Source of the DNA: Saprospiraceae bacterium
GTDB lineage: Bacteria > Bacteroidota > Bacteroidia > Chitinophagales > Saprospiraceae
DNA length: 64,000 nucleotides
Direction of reading: 5' to 3'
Assembly (NCBI GenBank): GCA_020436935.1
Contig: JAGQWX010000005.1
Span: 62,001-126,000 of the forward strand
Under the pieces are notes generated by a model. That model saw only the letters and a program-made list of their open reading frames with translations, searched no databases and was not told where the DNA came from. Each line of letters starts with the position of its first letter. Positions within the stretch are counted from its first letter, which is position 1. The position numbers and the translations under genes were made by a program. Below are positions 1-8,699 of the stretch, one piece after another.

Positions 1-184
1 TTGAACCACCTCCACTGGAAGTGACGGTAAATTGTAAAAAGTCATCGCTCGTTTGTTGCGGATCACCAGGAAGGCATATCACATTAGTAAATGTTAGGGA
101 GCTTCCTTGACAACTGACAACTTGTGCCTTAAGAGCTGCGAAACTAAATAAAGTTAAAATTGCTACAATGTAAAACTTGGTCAT
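1..184 (-). CDS. Secreted protein, N-terminal part only (paralogue of the next gene)
   Basis: The gene runs off the left edge; only the first 61 codons are visible, starting at the ATG complementary to 182-184. Residues 1-21 form a signal peptide (hydrophobic core then a cut after Ala-Leu-Lys-Ala, just before Gln-Val-Val). The mature part has Cys-Gln-Gly near its start, a Thr-Phe-Thr-Asn-Val strand, a Cys-Leu-Pro-Gly loop and Asp-Asp-Phe-Leu-Gln-Phe-Thr-Val-Thr-Ser. The same order of elements is found in the protein encoded at 590-1087, so the two are tandem paralogues. Its own C-terminus, and therefore any sorting signal, is not visible. Function unknown; probably an exported surface protein. 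Confidence 0.75.
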   Translation of the reverse strand, partial: MTKFYIVAILTLFSFAALKAQVVSCQGSSLTFTNVICLPGDPQQTSDDFLQFTVTSSGGGS

Positions 185-589
185 GACCTTGCTTTTTGGA
201 AGAAAATCAAATTTTTTAATCCTTCCCGATCAAGTTATCTTTCACTGCATGCATGAAAAGCAATAGAAATCTGATAAAACAATCACGGAATTAACTAGCA
301 GCTAAAATACGTCTGATCAAAGAATAATTAATATTTTCCACAAATTTTATCCAATCCCGACGAAAATTAATCATTAACCATTTCTCTAAAAAGGGGTGCT
401 TTTCGGACAGTAGGTTGGAAGGAGGAGATTTACTGACTTGGAGCAACTAAGGCAGACATATCAATGGCTGTGTGGTCCATTTGGTTCGATATCATCTTGA
501 GATGCACAAATGATCAGACCAATGGCTTTACATTGCATCAGGAAAGATTTAAAACAGGAGACAGACCAGAGCTCAACGATTTGATCAAA
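185..589. other. Intergenic region between tandem paralogues
   Basis: About 400 bases of AT-rich DNA that should hold the promoter of the partial gene at 1-184. I see no RNA gene, clear terminator hairpin or convincing ORF in it. Confidence 0.5.
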
Positions 590-1087
590 CTACCTTTGAT
601 CTTCATTCAATGAGAGAGCAGTTCTTTTACTTCTCAAAACGACCAGACCGGTGATGGTCATAACAATCAAAATGATGAATATGCTCCATTGGCCTATAGT
701 GGGTATTGGAGCAGCAAGTACTTGAAGTGTTACACTTCCTTGGCAACTAAGAACATCTGTAGGTATAACTACAGGGCCACAGTTTGGCGATGGGACCGTA
801 AAGTTGTAAGGCCCTGGACCAAAAATACCATATTGCCCGGTAACAGGTGTAGATCCTGGAGGCAGAGTAATATAATTGGAGTTGGTGCTGTTGGAAGTTA
901 CAGAAAACATAAGAAAATCATCATCGGTACCAGGAGTCGCAGCACCGAGGCAGGTGACGTTATAAAATGTTATTGTATCACTGTTGCAAGGAGCAATCTG
1001 TGCCTTTAATGTAAGGTTGCACAAAACCAATAAAACGATCAGAATAACTGATTTTTTCGCTACATAAAATGGGGATATATACTTCAT
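590..1087 (-). CDS. Exported protein with IPTL-CTERM sorting signal
   Basis: This 165-residue protein starts with a signal peptide (residues 1-30, ending Leu-Lys-Ala-Gln). A beta-rich mature segment contains paired cysteines (Cys34, Cys46, Cys103, Cys115). The C-terminus has the IPTL-CTERM layout: Ile-Pro-Thr-Ile-Gly-Gln-Trp at about 128-134, a hydrophobic helix to about 151, then a short basic and polar tail. In known families this tripartite tail is a sorting signal handled by an exosortase-like transpeptidase, leaving the protein at the cell surface. No such enzyme gene is in this window. The protein upstream in reading order is unrelated; the one at 1-184 is a paralogue. The molecular role is unknown. 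The sorting call is fairly sure, though the motif has Ile in place of the usual Leu. Confidence 0.8.
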   Translation of the reverse strand: MKYISPFYVAKKSVILIVLLVLCNLTLKAQIAPCNSDTITFYNVTCLGAATPGTDDDFLMFSVTSNSTNSNYITLPPGSTPVTGQYGIFGPGPYNFTVPSPNCGPVVIPTDVLSCQGSVTLQVLAAPIPTIGQWSIFIILIVMTITGLVVLRSKRTALSLNEDQR

Positions 1088-1388
1088 GGTTGTAGATTAT
1101 TGCCATGGGAAGGCAAGCGTAAAAATCCTCAAAGTAAAAAACTTGTGTGTATTTTACAATCAAATTGAGGTTTATGACCATAAATTGCCCAAAGTTTTAT
1201 CCATTTTCATTAAAAAATGCATGAAAAGGGGAATTTCAGACACCAGTAAGCGTAAATATTGTTGCTTGTATGAGGTCTTAAATACCTTGATTTTCATAAG
1301 GAAAAGCCTGTTTAAAGAGGTTTTCTCATTGTGGATTTTGCAGTGTAGTTTCCATTATTTTCAATATCTTTTAGACTCAAAAATGGGA
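1088..1388. other. Intergenic region, nothing recognised
   Basis: About 300 bases between the 3' end of the small-subunit gene and the IPTL protein start. ORFs here overlap one another without coding character. It should hold the promoter of the IPTL gene. Confidence 0.4.
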
Positions 1389-1949
1389 TTAGATGGTCCA
1401 TTGGCGGGTATGTTCATCGATATCAATGCATGATATAAAAGTGCCGGGATTTGGATCAAATGCCAGGACTTTTTTGCCTACTTCTTCAGAGGTAAAATAT
1501 GCCAGCATTACAAATCCTTTGAGCATAGGAAAAAATGGAGTGTGGTAGGGGTCTTTATTGGTGCTGGCTTGATTGGCGATGCTGTCCATGAGCAGGTGTT
1601 TTTCTTCCTCACTCCTTTGATGCAACGGTCCGGTAAATTGTTTGTCGTATGAATTTTTCCAAAACAATAAGCCGTTTCTAAAATCCTCTTGAATAGGTAC
1701 CTCCATGTTATTTTCAATATAAGCCAATATTTTTGCGGCTGCGCCTATTCCTTTCGCGCCAATGGTGTCTGTCTGAGGAATGATGATTTCGGCCAGCTCG
1801 TCCAGAAAATCCAATTCCTCTTTTCCAATCGTTTTTATCTCAGGCAATGACCCGGAGGAACATCCTTCAAAAAACTCAATCAAGCCCATTGAAAGGCTAA
1901 GTCCTGTCATTGCAAAGATGGTCTGTTTTAGGTGCTCCCTTCTGTTCAT
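1389..1949 (-). CDS. Gluconate 2-dehydrogenase subunit 3 family protein
   Basis: The small (gamma-type) subunit that partners a GMC flavoprotein dehydrogenase and helps its export. From the ATG at 1949 it is 186 residues. The N-terminus Met-Asn-Arg-Arg-Glu-His-Leu-Lys followed by a hydrophobic stretch is a twin-arginine type signal, as is usual in this family. A later Ile-Ile-Pro-Gln-Thr-Asp segment and a C-terminal Tyr-Phe-Thr-Ser-Glu-Glu segment match the family pattern. An in-frame upstream start at 2054 exists but would lie deep inside the GMC gene; the start chosen overlaps the GMC stop by the four bases ATGA (1946-1949), a translational coupling arrangement. Located in the periplasm with its partner. 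It is the last gene of the probable four-gene operon. Confidence 0.85.
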   Translation of the reverse strand: MNRREHLKQTIFAMTGLSLSMGLIEFFEGCSSGSLPEIKTIGKEELDFLDELAEIIIPQTDTIGAKGIGAAAKILAYIENNMEVPIQEDFRNGLLFWKNSYDKQFTGPLHQRSEEEKHLLMDSIANQASTNKDPYHTPFFPMLKGFVMLAYFTSEEVGKKVLAFDPNPGTFISCIDIDEHTRQWTI

Positions 1950-3625
1950 TGCAGCGCTTTTTTCGACCATAAATCTACCGCATATGAGACAGCCCGAACC
2001 GTAAGTGCCATGTATGTCAGTGATGGATTTTGACAAGCCGAAGATGTCATACAAGCACCATCGGTTACAAAAACATTTCTCACTCCATGCATTTGGTTGT
2101 GGGCGTTCAGGACTGAAGTTTCAGCACTTTTTCCCATTCTGGCTGTGCCCATTTCATGAATGCCACTACCGGGGTTTTTCCCCTGATCAAAGGTTCTGAT
2201 GTTTTTGAAGCCAGCCTTTTCCAACATTTCCTGGGCATCGGTCATCATATCAGCGCGCATGGCGAGTTCGTTTTCCTGCCACCTCATGTCTATGGAAATC
2301 TGCGGCAGACCAAAACCATCCTTCTTGGAAGGGTGTAAGGAGATCTGATTATTTTCATAGGGTAGACATTCACCAAAACCAATCAGTCCCAGCGTCCATT
2401 TTCCAGGGCGCAATGCAGCTTCTTTAAATTTTGCGCCAAATCGTGCTTCTGGTATGGATCTTGACCAGCCTTCTCTCGCTCCAGCGCCCTGATAGGCAAA
2501 GCCTCTTTTATATTTGCCGGTAGTTGTCGCAGCGTTTGTGTTGCGAAAACGAGGCACATAAATACCATTCGCCCTTCTGCCCTTATAATACTTGTCCGGG
2601 AAAAGGTCACTTTGACCTTGGGCACCTGCGTAACAATGGTGGTCCATGAGGTTTTTTCCCAACTGGCCGCTGTCGTTGCCAAGCCCATTTGGGAACCTGT
2701 TGGATTTTGATTGCAACAGGATTTGTGCCGTTGCCAGGGTGGAAGCATTCAGAAAAATAAGATCGCTCTCAAAAACTTCCTCTTCCATCGTTTCTGCATC
2801 AATGATCCTGACCCCTTTTGCCAGTTCACTGCCCTCATCGAATATTATTTTCTTCACCACGGAATGTGGTCTTAAATCCAACAAGCCTGTAGCAAATGCA
2901 GCTGGTAGTGTTGACGACTGACTGCTAAAATAGGCACCAAAAGGACATCCCCTGATACACCTGTCCCGATATTGACAGGTCCCTCTGCCAAGGTGGGGCA
3001 TGGTCAGATTGGCAACCCTTCCAATGGTAACTATCCTGTCTGTATACTTTTCTCTGATTTGCTCAGTCAGATAAGTTTCGATACAATTCATTTCCATGGC
3101 AGGTAAAAAACTTCCATCGGGAAGGTGTTGCAGGCCTTCAGATTTCCCGCTCACACCAATAAATTTTTCAACATAATCATACCAGGGGGCCAGGTCTTTA
3201 TACCGTATCGGCCAGTCGACCCCGATTCCTTCTTTTGCATTGGCCTCAAAATCGAGATCACTCCACCTGTACACCTGCCTTCCCCACGTCAATGATCTCC
3301 CACCGACATGATTGCCCCTGATCCAGTCAAAGCCACTTTCCTCATGATAAGGATGTTCATTATCATGTACCCATAAATGCCTGGTTGGCTGGTCCAGATA
3401 TCCTGATCTTCTCTGTACGGGGTAATGTTCGAGTTCTTCCCTGGTGAGTTTGCCACCATTTGGCAGATCCCAGGAATCGCTTTGGGCAGTAGGGTAGTCA
3501 CCATGTTTGAGATCTCTGCCCCTTTCCAACAAAAGTGTCTTCAATCCACGTTCACACAGTTCCTTAGCGGCCCATCCTCCTGTAATCCCGGACCCAACGA
3601 CAATGGCATCGTATTTTTGCATCAT
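1946..3625 (-). CDS. GMC family FAD-dependent dehydrogenase with Fe-S-type cysteine motif
   Basis: A 559-residue flavoprotein that probably oxidises a sugar, sugar alcohol or aldonate in the periplasm. The FAD-binding GSGITGG lies at residues 11-17. The C-terminal catalytic pair is visible as His490 (in HEMGTARMG) and Asn533 (in ACQNPSLT). Cys217, Cys223 and Cys227 form a C-x5-C-x3-C motif close to the [3Fe-4S] cysteine motif of FAD-glucose dehydrogenase catalytic subunits, suggesting internal electron transfer. It has no signal peptide of its own, so export piggybacked on the twin-arginine subunit encoded next (4-base overlap) is the likely route. No cytochrome c electron-accepting subunit is adjacent. 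The gene sits 61 bases after a GH3 glycosidase, so its substrate may be the sugar that enzyme releases. Exact substrate unknown. Confidence 0.88.
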   Translation of the reverse strand: MMQKYDAIVVGSGITGGWAAKELCERGLKTLLLERGRDLKHGDYPTAQSDSWDLPNGGKLTREELEHYPVQRRSGYLDQPTRHLWVHDNEHPYHEESGFDWIRGNHVGGRSLTWGRQVYRWSDLDFEANAKEGIGVDWPIRYKDLAPWYDYVEKFIGVSGKSEGLQHLPDGSFLPAMEMNCIETYLTEQIREKYTDRIVTIGRVANLTMPHLGRGTCQYRDRCIRGCPFGAYFSSQSSTLPAAFATGLLDLRPHSVVKKIIFDEGSELAKGVRIIDAETMEEEVFESDLIFLNASTLATAQILLQSKSNRFPNGLGNDSGQLGKNLMDHHCYAGAQGQSDLFPDKYYKGRRANGIYVPRFRNTNAATTTGKYKRGFAYQGAGAREGWSRSIPEARFGAKFKEAALRPGKWTLGLIGFGECLPYENNQISLHPSKKDGFGLPQISIDMRWQENELAMRADMMTDAQEMLEKAGFKNIRTFDQGKNPGSGIHEMGTARMGKSAETSVLNAHNQMHGVRNVFVTDGACMTSSACQNPSLTYMALTVRAVSYAVDLWSKKALQ

Positions 3626-3686
3626 ACTAAGATATGCTAACTACCACATTTGCGGACTTCTCTTTTGAAAAATTTTAAATTAACAT

Positions 3687-5729
3687 TCAATAGGATAGTC
3701 CAAAACCGAAAGGAAAAAGGGTGTCCTCTTCCGGATAACCCGGGGCGTCCGGTGCTTGTTTTATGATGGCCTCAGCGTTTTTTGCCAGCGCAAATGGCAA
3801 CTTTCCTGCAGGATTATGCTTGCCGGTTATGACCTCCAATAGTGCCTTATCCTGGACGCCAAAAGTTGCTAATATCGCCCCTGCATTCAATAAACCGGAC
3901 GCTTCATCTATGACATATGGTTGTCGGAAGTCAATGGCCAATATGGTCTTTTCCGCTCCAACTTTAGACATGATGGCTTTTATTTCTTCAAGACTTGGAG
4001 TGATTTTCCATGACTTAGCTTTCGCCATATCAGAAAATGATAAAAAATTGAGCTCGTCCTCTGAGGCTCCTCCAAACATCCTGTCGCTTCCTGTGCTGAC
4101 ATTGGTTACATATATCCTGATGATAGCCAGATCAGCACTGTCAGCCTTGCCGGAAGAGACAGCAGTCAAAATTTCTCCGGCCTTGAGCGAAGTACGTTTG
4201 ACTTTTGACCAATCAGATGATTTAAAGACTTCTTCATCCATGCCAACGGTGAGTATTTGTGGGCCATTCGATGCTAACATATTGGGTATGGGGAGGATTT
4301 GTTTGTTTTGCAGCAGAACGATGGATTTTCTTTGTGCAAGCTCTGCTTTTCTTTGGAAAGAAGCATTGCCAACTAAATAGGCAGCTCTGTTGGGGTCAAC
4401 GAAAGGGTTTTCAAAAAGTCCAAGTTCAAACTGCTCTCTGAGCAATCTTTTTACCGACTCATTCACCCTGGACTCAGAAAGCTTACCATCTTTGATCAGC
4501 TGGAGCAGTTGTTTGTTGTCATTAAATCCTGAAAGAATATCTGTACCCGCTTCGATGGCAATGATGATTTGTTCATCGACCGATTTATCCTCCAGACCCC
4601 ACGCCCGGTCACCAATGATTCCGGTATCAGAGTTGACATATCCTCTAAAACCCAGTCTTTTCCTGAGTAGTTCGGTGATGATGCCACGAGAAAATGCCAT
4701 ACCAACATTGTTGGGAAGGTATATTTGCCCAACAGGAATGCCATAATAAGCCATGATCGAAGATGCTCCGGCATCTATCGCTGTTTTGAATGGAGCCAGA
4801 TGATATTCAAACATACCCGCAGGATACGCCTGGTTTTTTCCAAAAGCGTAGTGCGGATCACCCCCTCCTTCCTGTGGACCACCCCCGGGAAAGTGTTTGA
4901 TCGTCAGGGCTATGCTTTGGGCATTTAGTTTTTTACCTTGTAGGTTTTTGATGAGGGTGCCAATGATATCGGAAGCTAGCTGACTGTCTTCGGTAAAAGT
5001 CTCATGTACTCTGTACCATCGGGGCTCTGTAGAAAGGTCAGCCATGTAGCCATACATGCTCCTAAGGCCCACTGCTGCCCATTCTTCAGCCATTATTTTT
5101 CCAAAATCTGCAATCAATTCCATGTCTCTGGTTGCAGCAAGTCCAGCTTCTTTGGGCCATGCTGAAAACGCTCCAGACGAAACGTTGATGCCGGCTCGTG
5201 GATCCAGGTCCACATGATTTCTGGCATTTGATTTAAACAGTAGCGGAATACCGAGCCGGGTGTTTTCTGCCATCTCCTGTACGGAATTCATGAATTGTGC
5301 TGCTTCAAAAGGTGTGACTCCTGAAGATCTGAATGCATTGGTGGATGGCGTTCTGTCCGGGTTGTTGGTGATGGTGTTTCTGAAAATAAATCTGGTCATT
5401 TTTTCATGCTCAATCAGGTCAACAGCGCGTTCGGAAGCCTTTCCATATGGATCTGCGTTGAGGGTATTGATCAGCATCATCCCTGCCTTTTCTTCCAGGG
5501 TCATTTTTTGAAGGAGATCGTTTACCCTGGCGTCAACCGGTTTTCTCCAGTCTTCGTAGACGTCGAGCTTGTTATTTTTATTAAGGTCTTTAAAACTGAA
5601 ATTGGCTTGATGAATCAATTCCAGGCTTCTGCTCTGCAGCTGGGGCTGATAAGTATAAGTGCCTTGACCTGACACAAGAGAACTACACGCAACCATTGCG
5701 CAAATGATGTAAATGGATCGGGAAAACAT
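3687..5729 (-). CDS. Glycoside hydrolase family 3 protein (beta-glycosidase)
   Basis: Secreted hydrolase removing non-reducing-end sugars, probably beta-glucosidase- or beta-hexosaminidase-like in reach but the exact linkage is not readable. Counting from the ATG at 5729 (680 residues), a signal peptide covers roughly residues 1-22. An EF-hand-like Asp-Leu-Asn-Lys-Asn-Asn-Lys-Leu-Asp stretch follows at about 48-56. The GH3 barrel shows Lys-His-Phe-Pro-Gly-Gly at 278-283 and the nucleophile Asp368 in GYVNSDTGI, then the second alpha/beta domain to the C-terminus (ending in Phe-Gly-Phe-Gly-Leu-Ser-Tyr). An ATG eight codons upstream (5753) is an alternative start; the later one gives a cleaner signal peptide. 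It lies between a lipoprotein gene (108 bases upstream) and the GMC gene (61 bases downstream), in one probable operon. Confidence 0.92.
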   Translation of the reverse strand: MFSRSIYIICAMVACSSLVSGQGTYTYQPQLQSRSLELIHQANFSFKDLNKNNKLDVYEDWRKPVDARVNDLLQKMTLEEKAGMMLINTLNADPYGKASERAVDLIEHEKMTRFIFRNTITNNPDRTPSTNAFRSSGVTPFEAAQFMNSVQEMAENTRLGIPLLFKSNARNHVDLDPRAGINVSSGAFSAWPKEAGLAATRDMELIADFGKIMAEEWAAVGLRSMYGYMADLSTEPRWYRVHETFTEDSQLASDIIGTLIKNLQGKKLNAQSIALTIKHFPGGGPQEGGGDPHYAFGKNQAYPAGMFEYHLAPFKTAIDAGASSIMAYYGIPVGQIYLPNNVGMAFSRGIITELLRKRLGFRGYVNSDTGIIGDRAWGLEDKSVDEQIIIAIEAGTDILSGFNDNKQLLQLIKDGKLSESRVNESVKRLLREQFELGLFENPFVDPNRAAYLVGNASFQRKAELAQRKSIVLLQNKQILPIPNMLASNGPQILTVGMDEEVFKSSDWSKVKRTSLKAGEILTAVSSGKADSADLAIIRIYVTNVSTGSDRMFGGASEDELNFLSFSDMAKAKSWKITPSLEEIKAIMSKVGAEKTILAIDFRQPYVIDEASGLLNAGAILATFGVQDKALLEVITGKHNPAGKLPFALAKNAEAIIKQAPDAPGYPEEDTLFPFGFGLSY

Positions 5730-5837
5730 ATGACTTTGAATAAATGTGACCAATGATGTGAATGTAAATAAATGTCTGTTTTATTCACATCAATTTTTAT
5801 GGATATACAAGAAATTTCACACCTTCTATCCAGCGAT

Positions 5838-6752
5838 TTATGGAATTCTACGGTTCAATGTGAAACTGAAGTCTTCATTTCCTATAAGGGGCAACATTTC
5901 CTTATTAAGAAAGTACAGAATATTGTTATCTGCAGCAAGGAGGGCAAATGACTCAGCGGGCTTGTCAGGCTCGATCACATATATTATGGCGTTTGGCCGG
6001 TCAGGTAAACCGTGTCTGATTTCCCATTTGCCGGTTACTTCCTGAGGACGACCATCTACCACCTTTCTTATGATGTAGTCCTCGGCTTCAAGGCTTTGAG
6101 GGTTTCGTTTGAGAATCAATTTCCATTTTAATTTAAAGCACGCTTCACTTACATCCATTTCCGGATGTTCTTTGGCAAATGGCTGACAAGGAGTACGTCC
6201 ATCAAATACCATTTCGTTATGCTTCTCATCTGAAACATCAGACACCCACAGGATCTCTTCATTTTTGACATCGGTTGATTTGTTGAGATTATAGCTCCAC
6301 CCTCCGTTTCCAACCTTCAGATGGCCTTGGCTGTCCAGCAAATGAAGCAGGCCTCCATGAATGACTTTAAATTGTAAAGAGTTTTTCAATTGTGAAGTGG
6401 TGAGTGTGTAGGCCTTGCTTGATTGGCCGTTTATCACTTTTTCGGTCATTTGATAGTTGCCCATGAGCGATAATAAATGTTCTTCTTTGAAACCAAGCGT
6501 ATTGGGTTTGGATTCGCCGTAGCTTATGTTTAATAGAAATCCATCATCCTCCGTGAAAGCCAGCTTCCACCTCATGAAATCTACAACTGTTGATGCGGGA
6601 ATATGGAGTATTTCTTTTACTTCGTCATCTCCCGGAGTACTTCCACTAAACACAATAGCAGCACCTGGTTTTTGTCCTGCACACGATACGTGAAAGCATA
6701 CGAGGATGAGAAATAAAATCAGACCAGGTTTTGCATTTTTTGTTGACTTCAT
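5838..6752 (-). CDS. Lipoprotein, possibly with an NlpE/META-like domain
   Basis: About 304 residues from the ATG at 6752. A lipoprotein signal ends at His-Val-Ser-Cys, so the protein is probably anchored in a membrane facing the periplasm. The C-terminal third (a Lys-Trp-Glu-Ile strand, then Leu-Tyr-Phe-Leu-Asn-Lys and Asn-Glu-Asp-Phe-Ser-Phe-Thr-Leu-Asn-Arg at the end) resembles the repeating beta-barrel of NlpE-like copper-resistance and envelope-stress lipoproteins, but I recognise the pattern only loosely. It reads into the GH3 gene 108 bases further on. The start ten codons downstream of the longest ORF start was chosen because it puts the positively charged n-region directly before the hydrophobic core. 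Function unassigned. Confidence 0.72.
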   Translation of the reverse strand: MKSTKNAKPGLILFLILVCFHVSCAGQKPGAAIVFSGSTPGDDEVKEILHIPASTVVDFMRWKLAFTEDDGFLLNISYGESKPNTLGFKEEHLLSLMGNYQMTEKVINGQSSKAYTLTTSQLKNSLQFKVIHGGLLHLLDSQGHLKVGNGGWSYNLNKSTDVKNEEILWVSDVSDEKHNEMVFDGRTPCQPFAKEHPEMDVSEACFKLKWKLILKRNPQSLEAEDYIIRKVVDGRPQEVTGKWEIRHGLPDRPNAIIYVIEPDKPAESFALLAADNNILYFLNKEMLPLIGNEDFSFTLNRRIP

Positions 6753-6933
6753 GGATAAACAAGTTGAATGTTCTAAAAGCAAAAGGACTCAGCGATGCAT
6801 GGCACAGCAAATAAAGATGCTGGCAAAGAACAAATTATTGAATATTATTAAAGCAGATGTATTAATTGTGTTGTTTCTATTTTAAAATCGACAGACTGTT
6901 TTATTTTTCAGATCAAAATATTGATACTGTTTT

Positions 6934-7479
6934 ATGAAAAGAAAATCCCTTGCCATCGATATGGATGGCGTAATCGCCGATGTTGAGGCTCATGCACTTC
7001 AGATATACTATGAGAGATTTGGAAAACTTTGGACAAAAGAAGATGCAAGTGGCAAGCCCGAAAAAGACTTACTTCCTGATGGATATTTTCGCAAATTTGT
7101 ATTGGAACCTGGTTTTTTCAGGTCGGCGCCGGTCATGGATGGAGCGGTTGAAGCATTGCAAAAACTACAGGAGCATTATGATATTTATATTGTTTCTGCG
7201 GCCATGGAGTTTCCGCTGTCCTTGCCGGAGAAATACGATTGGATGACTGAGCACTTCCCCTTTATCTCCTGGCGAAATCTTGTCTTTTGTGGTGATAAAA
7301 GCATCATTAGTACTGATTTTATGATTGATGATCATCCCAAAAATCTCGACCATTTTTCAGGTCAATCCATCATCTTTTCCTCTTTTCACAATTTTGATAT
7401 CAACCGGTATCCAAGAATCAACAACTGGGAAGAAGGTCTTATTTTACTCACAAATCCACTATCGCCTTTGCTTATTTAA
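6934..7479 (+). CDS. 5'(3')-deoxyribonucleotidase-like HAD phosphatase
   Basis: A 181-residue cytoplasmic HAD-family enzyme that should dephosphorylate deoxynucleoside monophosphates. The N-terminal AIDMDGVIAD carries the nucleophile Asp9 and acid/base Asp11. The Val-Ser-Ala-Ala motif II (residues near 88) and the acidic Met-Ile-Asp-Asp-His-Pro motif IV (near 132) follow in the spacing expected for the NT5C family. The length is normal for the family. It is the only plus-strand gene in the first 22 kb and stands alone between divergent minus-strand genes, with a repeat array directly behind it. Confidence 0.88.
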   Translation: MKRKSLAIDMDGVIADVEAHALQIYYERFGKLWTKEDASGKPEKDLLPDGYFRKFVLEPGFFRSAPVMDGAVEALQKLQEHYDIYIVSAAMEFPLSLPEKYDWMTEHFPFISWRNLVFCGDKSIISTDFMIDDHPKNLDHFSGQSIIFSSFHNFDINRYPRINNWEEGLILLTNPLSPLLI

Positions 7480-7655
7480 TTGTCTGATTATCCAAATATC
7501 TAATTCTCTGATTTGCTGATTTTCAAATATTTTAATGGCCTAATTTTGTCTTACTCAAAAAGTAGACTTGCTATTTCAGGCTTATATTTCAGAAAAATTA
7601 CAGCCTTAGGCTCTACAGCATTGCACTAGTATAACATTGCATAATAACACCAATA

Positions 7656-7976
7656 CATCATCAGGTCATTATAGCATCAGATGATTATAGTATTAGATCA
7701 TTACAGCATCAGATCATTACAGCATCAGATCATTATACCATCAGATCATTATAGTATCAGATCATTACAGCATCAGATCATTATAGTATCAGATCATTAC
7801 AGCATCAGATCATTATAGCATCAGATGATTATAGTATTAGATCATTACAGCATCAGATCATTATACCATCAGATCATTATACCATTAGATCATTATAAAA
7901 TCAGATTAATAAAGCATCAGATCATTATACCATTAGATCATTATAAAATCAGATCATTATACCATTAGATCATTAA
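7656..7976. repeat. Tandem array of a 16-bp AT-rich unit
   Basis: Roughly twenty copies of a 16-base unit of the form CATCAGATCATTATAG, with C/G and T/C variation at a few positions (CATTAGATCATTATAC is the other common form). GATC occurs 16 times in about 320 bases. The unit read on the other strand, TAATGATCTAATGG, is the same one that fills 42338-43246, so the two arrays are related and inverted. No open reading frame crosses it. Confidence 0.9.
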
Positions 7977-8000
7977 ACAAACGTCGAACCTGGTCAAAAA

Positions 8001-8032
8001 AAAAGCACCCGGCTTTCGCGGAGTGCTCTTTT
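8001..8032. terminator. Terminator-like hairpin flanked by A and T runs
   Basis: GCACCCGGC and GCGGAGTGC pair at seven of nine positions around a TTTC loop, with an A-run before and TTTT after, so it could end transcription in either direction. It lies about 520 bases after the deoxynucleotidase stop, behind the repeat array, with no nearer gene. Confidence 0.5.
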
Positions 8033-8699
8033 AAGATATGATCGGGATATGGGAAATTTTATTTTTCCTTTCAGAGGGCCTTGCGTTCAGTTATTAAGGT
8101 TCCTGCTGTATCCTCAATCAATTTTCGGGGAAGAAGCTCAAAATTCTGGGGGGAATTAAGCTTCTTTCATGATTCTGTCACCGAAGATGATCAAAACCAT
8201 GAGGGTAATTGAAAAAATGATCATGGTCAAAATTTTTAATCAATTTATGGGAAAATATATTCGTAATCAAGACTGTTCTTGTTAAACATATTATAACAAA
8301 ATCTATTCCTAAATGCGATTTTACAAAGATATGAAATAAAAGCTTCATGCATAAGTCTAACATTAATAAATGCTTTAATATATATCTTCTGATATGTAGT
8401 TGATTTTAAATCAATATTTTATAAAATATATTAATTATAATCTGTGAAATTTTTATATGGGTTTACACCTAAGGAATAAAATATATATATTTTTTCTTTG
8501 ATATGTCTTCAAAATGCCATTTACTGAATTCTAAGGCAAAAGCAGGTGGAAGAAAAAGAAAATGACGATGATTTTGACCATAGTTTGGATAGTATTTGAA
8601 TGGCTAAAATGCCTTATCCAAGAGAGAGGTTAAGTTCAAACGAGCATATTTTAAGTAATTAAGCTGAAAGGGAATAGGGTAGTATGTCCAGGAGCACGG
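8033..8699. other. Intergenic region with one G-rich-loop hairpin
   Basis: No convincing gene. At 8131-8166 AAGAAGCT pairs with AGCTTCTT and, inside, AATTC pairs with GAATT around a G-rich loop, giving an extended stem-loop. The remainder (8340-8520) is very AT-rich and featureless. It also lies downstream of the type B cargo gene that ends at 8700. Confidence 0.45.
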
